NCBI GenBank assembly: GCA_030611815.1
Contig: JAUWPC010000138.1
Span: 1 to 8,622 of the forward strand
Reading direction: 5' to 3'
Length of the DNA: 8,622 nucleotides
DNA from: Desulfobacteraceae bacterium
GTDB lineage: Bacteria > Desulfobacterota > DSM-4660 > Desulfatiglandales > Desulfatiglandaceae
A program made the translations under genes and the position numbers. Below, piece after piece: positions 5,819 through 8,622 of the stretch. Within the stretch, counting starts at the first letter, position 1; each line of letters opens with the position of its first letter. The notes beneath the pieces are model-generated. The model ran no database searches, was not told the origin of the DNA, and was given only the letters and a program-made list of their open reading frames with translations.

Positions 5819-6021
5819 GGGTTCGCGCAAAAATAAGTTCCCAGAATTGGCGCCCAGATTTAGGTTAGATTCAGAGTCTCGCAAGCTCGCTTACCTGGCT
5901 GCGCCGATTGAGCAGAACCACAGAAATAGTCTTACTATTTAGAGGATTTTGCGATTGAGGCGCGGCCGAAGATGACCTGAAGATGGGATGCGAAAATGTG
6001 AAATTATTTTTGCGCGAGCCC
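5819..6021. mobile_element. 203-bp MITE-like element with 25-bp terminal inverted repeats and TA flanks
   Basis: The left end starts GGGTTCGCGCAAAAATAA and continues GTTCCCA. The right end, read on the minus strand, starts GGGCTCGCGCAAAAATAA and continues TTTCACA. 22 of 25 bases agree. Both ends are bordered by TA (5817-5818 and 6022-6023), as expected for a TA target duplication of the kind made by IS630/mariner-type transposases. The interior codes for nothing and has secondary symmetry (a GGCTGCGCC near 5898-5906 facing a GGCGCGGCC near 5959-5967). No transposase is present, so movement would need one in trans. The parent insertion-sequence family is inferred only from the TA flanks. Confidence 0.75.
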
Positions 6022-6118
6022 TACGCACACGGAAGGAGTTTTTGAAAGCAATTGGCACAGGTGAATGGTATGAGTACAGATTTGACTATTAATTGGAGCC
6101 AGTAAAAGGGAGAGTTGA

Positions 6119-6952
6119 ATGCCGGAAATAGCAGAAAAAGAGGTTCTGACCCCCCAAATTGTCAGGCTCAAGGTCATTGCACCCGATATTGCAAAGAAGC
6201 GCAGGCCGGGCCAGTTTGTCATCCTTCGGGTGGATAAAAGGGGAGAACGCATTCCCCTTACCATTGTTGATTCCGACCCAAGGGAGGGGACCGTAACCAT
6301 CGTTTTCCAGGTTGTGGGGAAAACAACCCATATGCTTTCACAATTAGAGAGAGGTGACAAAATCCTGGATTTCGCAGGGCCTCTCGGGAAGCCCACTGAG
6401 ATTGAACAATTTGGCACGGTAGTAGTGGTAGGTGGAGGCATAGGGACTGCGGTGGCATTCCCCATAGCCAAGGGGATGAAGGAGGCAGGAAACAGGGTTA
6501 TTGCAATCGTTGGTGCGAGATCCAAAGACCTCCTTGTCCTGGAGCATGAAATCGCTGCCGTGTCCGACGAAATAGTCGTTACAACAGATGACGGCTCATA
6601 CAAACGCCCCGGACTGGTTACTGAACCCCTTAAGGAATATCTGGACAGGGGGGAGGTTGACCAGGTGGTTGCCATCGGGCCTGTTCCTATGATGCGCGCT
6701 GTAAGCGAATTGACCAAGAGCTATGGAGTAAAGACATTAGTCAGTTTAAACCCTATCATGGTTGACGGAACGGGCATGTGCGGTGCGTGCAGGGTTGCCG
6801 TTGGGGGGAAGACCAGGTTCGCCTGTGTTGATGGCCCTGAATTTGACGGGCATGAAGTAGATTTTGAGGATCTGACAATGAGATTGACCGCATACCGTGA
6901 GCATGAAAAACAGTCTTATAATCAGTATCTCGAATATCATAAAGACAAGTAG
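6119..6952 (+). CDS. nfnA: NfnA, small subunit of NADH-dependent ferredoxin:NADP+ oxidoreductase
   Basis: A 277-residue flavoprotein of the ferredoxin-NADP reductase/PyrK type. With NfnB it forms the cytoplasmic electron-bifurcating transhydrogenase (NADH + 2 NADP+ + 2 reduced ferredoxin + H+ giving NAD+ + 2 NADPH + 2 oxidised ferredoxin, reversible). The FAD-binding barrel includes RIPLTIVD (44-51), the NAD-binding half starts at VVVVGGGIGTAVAFPIAKGM (101-120), and the C-terminal VDGTGMCGACRV...RFACVDGP (215-240) supplies Asp216, Cys221, Cys224 and Cys236, the Asp plus three Cys set that holds the [2Fe-2S] cluster in this family. ATG 6119 follows AGGGAG (6107-6112). The stop lies 23 bases before nfnB, so the two genes form an operon. 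SudB, the name used in sulfide dehydrogenase literature, is the same family. The leader borders the mobile element that ends at 6021. Confidence 0.94.
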   Translation: MPEIAEKEVLTPQIVRLKVIAPDIAKKRRPGQFVILRVDKRGERIPLTIVDSDPREGTVTIVFQVVGKTTHMLSQLERGDKILDFAGPLGKPTEIEQFGTVVVVGGGIGTAVAFPIAKGMKEAGNRVIAIVGARSKDLLVLEHEIAAVSDEIVVTTDDGSYKRPGLVTEPLKEYLDRGEVDQVVAIGPVPMMRAVSELTKSYGVKTLVSLNPIMVDGTGMCGACRVAVGGKTRFACVDGPEFDGHEVDFEDLTMRLTAYREHEKQSYNQYLEYHKDK

Positions 6953-6975
6953 ATGGATAAATGGGAGGAAACCAC

Positions 6976-8409
6976 TTGGATGAAAAAGCCAAAAAAAAGA
7001 CACTGAGGCCTGATCGTGTTCCCGTAGGTGAAAGGTCGCCGCTCGAACGTGTGGAGGACTTCCGGGAGGTGCCACTGGGATACACTCTGGACCAGGCTAA
7101 GGATGAGGCCGACCGTTGTCTCAACTGCAAGAAAAGGCCCTGTAAAAGAGGTTGTCCCGTGGGGATTGACTGCGGCGGCTTTGTAGACAGGGTCTCTAAG
7201 GGTGATATCAGGGGGGCAGTAAAGCTTGTGAAGGAAAAAAATCTGCTCCCCGCCATAACTGGGAGGGTCTGTCCCCAGGCCGATCAGTGTGAAGGTCCCT
7301 GCCTGGTCGGGAAGAAGGGGGCATCCATAGGAATAGGAAATCTGGAGAGGTTTGTGTCTGATTGGGAAAGGAAGCACGGCGAAGTCCTTCCGGATAAAGC
7401 GCCGCCCACGGGGATGAGCGTGGGCATAGTCGGATCGGGACCTTCAGGCCTTACGGTTGCAGCAGACCTGATCCAGCTCGGCTATGGAGTTACCATCTAC
7501 GAGGCCCTGCATGAACCTGGCGGAGTGCTCATATACGGTATCCCTGAATTCCGCCTGCCCAAGGCCATTGTGTCTGAACAGATTGATGGTCTTAGAAGGT
7601 TGGGGGTTGAGATAAAACTCAATCAGATTATTGGGAAAACGCTCACAGTCGATGAAATGCTCGAGATGCACGATGCTGTCTTCATCGGGGTCGGTGCAGG
7701 CGCACCAATTTTCATGGATATCCCTGGGGAAAACCTCATCGGCGTCTATTCAGCCAATGAATACCTGACCCGCTCCAACCTCATGCGCGCCTATAGCTTT
7801 CCTGAATGGGACACTCCAATGTTTTTAGGCAAAAGGATTGCGGTTATCGGTGGGGGAAACGTGGCAATGGATTCGGCAAGAACTGCCCTCAGATTAGGAG
7901 CAGATGAAGTGGTGTTGATCTACAGAAGGTCGCTGGAGGAAATGCCCTCGAGAGATGAGGAGATCCGCCATGCGGAGGAGGAGGGCCTCAGATTTGAACT
8001 GCTGAAGTCCCCCACCCGTATCATCGGTAACGGGTCGGGGCGTGTCACGTCCATAGAACTTATCAGCATGGAATTAGGAGAACCAGATGCCTCCGGCAGG
8101 AGACGTCCCATTCCGGTTGCGGGTTCGGAGCAGATTGTGGAGGTGGATACTGTAATAATGGCCATTGGGCAGCAACCCAACCCAATGATCGCGGCCACAA
8201 CACCCGGACTGAAAACTGACAAGCAAGGATATATCGTGGTTGACAAAGAGACCATGGCCACTACCAAAGAAGGCGTTTATGCAGGCGGAGACATCGCGGG
8301 TTTTGGAGCGAGTGTCATACGGGCCATGGGGGACGGCCGCAAGGCCGCACTTGCAATTCAGGATTACCTCGTGTCAAAAAACACCCCGGATCGAGAGTCG
8401 GCCTCTTGA
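6976..8409 (+). CDS. nfnB: NfnB, large subunit of NADH-dependent ferredoxin:NADP+ oxidoreductase
   Basis: A 477-residue GltD-like flavoprotein that carries the bifurcating FAD and the NADPH site. Cluster motifs are RCLNCKKRPCKRGCP (Cys48, 51, 56, 60) and GRVCPQADQCEGPC (Cys99, 105, 109). Glu124 in IGNLERFV aligns with the Gln that ligates an Fe-S cluster in dihydropyrimidine dehydrogenase and with the Glu ligand known in NfnB, so both [4Fe-4S] sites look complete. The FAD motif VGIVGSGPSGLT is at 149-160, the NADPH motif IAVIGGGNVAMDSARTAL at 288-305, and the closing YAGGDIAGFGASVIRAMGDG at 435-454. I chose TTG 6976 because GGGAGG (6963-6968) precedes it by seven bases; the in-frame ATG 6961 has no ribosome site and would place that GGGAGG inside the gene. 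With ATG the protein gains five residues. Length is normal for the family. Confidence 0.95.
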   Translation: MDEKAKKKTLRPDRVPVGERSPLERVEDFREVPLGYTLDQAKDEADRCLNCKKRPCKRGCPVGIDCGGFVDRVSKGDIRGAVKLVKEKNLLPAITGRVCPQADQCEGPCLVGKKGASIGIGNLERFVSDWERKHGEVLPDKAPPTGMSVGIVGSGPSGLTVAADLIQLGYGVTIYEALHEPGGVLIYGIPEFRLPKAIVSEQIDGLRRLGVEIKLNQIIGKTLTVDEMLEMHDAVFIGVGAGAPIFMDIPGENLIGVYSANEYLTRSNLMRAYSFPEWDTPMFLGKRIAVIGGGNVAMDSARTALRLGADEVVLIYRRSLEEMPSRDEEIRHAEEEGLRFELLKSPTRIIGNGSGRVTSIELISMELGEPDASGRRRPIPVAGSEQIVEVDTVIMAIGQQPNPMIAATTPGLKTDKQGYIVVDKETMATTKEGVYAGGDIAGFGASVIRAMGDGRKAALAIQDYLVSKNTPDRESAS

Positions 8410-8484
8410 AAAGGGCTTTCGAATTATCCGGTCCTTAATGTTTAGGGGTTATCCCTTTTCAGGGTTTCCCGCTGAAATCAGGAT

Positions 8485-8622
8485 TCACATTTTAGGTGAA
8501 CCGTGAACCTTTGAATCTCTGAACCCTTGAACGGCTACGATAGATTTAATCGTATGTTCATCGGGGATTTCAATATCCCACACCTCTTGCACCACCCGGT
8601 CGCGCACAAGGAAGGTTCTGGG
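8485..8622 (-). CDS. C-terminal end of an unidentified protein (partial at window edge)
   Basis: Reading leftwards from the edge, 45 codons are open without a stop: PRTFLVRDRVVQEVWDIEIP, then DEHTIKSIVAVQGFRDSKVH, then GSPKM and TGA. The first 28 residues look like genuine globular protein (alternating charged and hydrophobic residues). The last 15 or so are encoded by the octamer repeat at 8496-8534 and appear to be an accidental C-terminal extension. It converges with nfnB, leaving a 75-base gap. I cannot name a family from so short a piece. The opposite-strand frame (from an ATG near 8553) is less protein-like. Confidence 0.45.
   Translation of the reverse strand, partial: PRTFLVRDRVVQEVWDIEIPDEHTIKSIVAVQGFRDSKVHGSPKM
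8496..8534. repeat. Octamer tandem repeat of NTGAACCN type
   Basis: Five consecutive units on the plus strand: GTGAACC, GTGAACCT, TTGAATCT, CTGAACCC and TTGAACGG, with a period of eight bases after the first. Degenerate TTGAACCC-like arrays are a known style of intergenic repeat in many anaerobe genomes. Here the array overlaps the presumed C-terminus of the minus-strand gene. Confidence 0.7.

Noticed and set aside
6024..6093. A short open frame (…KAIGTGEWYEYRFDY) after the mobile element, considered as a gene cut by the insertion.
   Set aside because: Only about 16 residues beyond the element, ribosome spacing of three bases is too short, and no matching upstream part is found before 5817.
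6004..6717. Minus-strand frame of 237 codons.
   Set aside because: Antisense to nfnA over nearly all its length, low-complexity Thr/Ser/Pro/Leu-rich composition, no recognisable motif; it even reads into the mobile element's inverted repeat.
6756..7377. Several long minus-strand frames under nfnA and nfnB.
   Set aside because: Antisense shadows of firmly identified genes.
8436..8460. GGGG-TTAT-CCC followed by TTTTC downstream of nfnB, considered as a terminator.
   Set aside because: The stem is only three or four base pairs, too weak to call an intrinsic terminator.
1..8622. CRISPR arrays, tRNA or rRNA genes, toxin-antitoxin pairs, phage or defence genes.
   Set aside because: None seen: no regular spaced repeats, no cloverleaf or rRNA-like sequence, and all larger frames are assigned to metabolic, sensory or regulatory proteins.

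Overview
The window suggests a strictly anaerobic member of the Deltaproteobacteria in the wide sense (Desulfobacterota: sulfate reducers and syntrophs). This is an inference from three things: an NfnAB electron-bifurcating transhydrogenase pair, GAF-domain proteins of a style common in that group, and short repeat families often seen there. No ribosomal or other phylogenetic marker is present, so the placement stays tentative. Base composition is moderate, and coding is sparse and loosely packed with several long gaps.

Left part (1-3080): a single-GAF protein (74-640), an inverted-repeat element (854-982), a small cyclic-nucleotide-binding-domain protein whose C-terminus has been lost to a frameshift (1045-1407, displaced tail to 1469), a stretch of very small uncertain ORFs (1470-2042), and a tandem-GAF protein (2043-3080). 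The two GAF proteins are related: their conserved blocks fall at the same residue numbers. The two halves of the larger protein also share a nearly identical 35-bp DNA segment. Together these look like a family of stand-alone ligand-sensing proteins without an attached output domain.

Middle part (3281-5322): on the minus strand a LarE-type PP-loop sulfur transferase. Divergent from it, on the plus strand, lies a 58-codon remnant of a second, different PP-loop ATPase. The 447-bp gap between them holds a perfect 9-bp palindrome and two copies of ACAATGTGG. Next is an XRE-cupin transcription regulator with a TATAAT box and a hairpin just upstream.

Right part (5323-8622): a gene-poor stretch of about 0.8 kb ends in a 203-bp MITE-like element (5819-6021) with 25-bp terminal inverted repeats flanked by TA. 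Then comes the nfnA-nfnB operon (6119-8409), which couples NADH, NADPH and ferredoxin pools. The window closes with the C-terminus of an unidentified minus-strand gene that appears to run through an octamer tandem repeat.

I see no convincing new multi-gene system. The most useful observations are the two decayed genes (cNMP-binding protein and second PP-loop ATPase), the MITE directly upstream of nfnAB, and the candidate operators between the two PP-loop loci.
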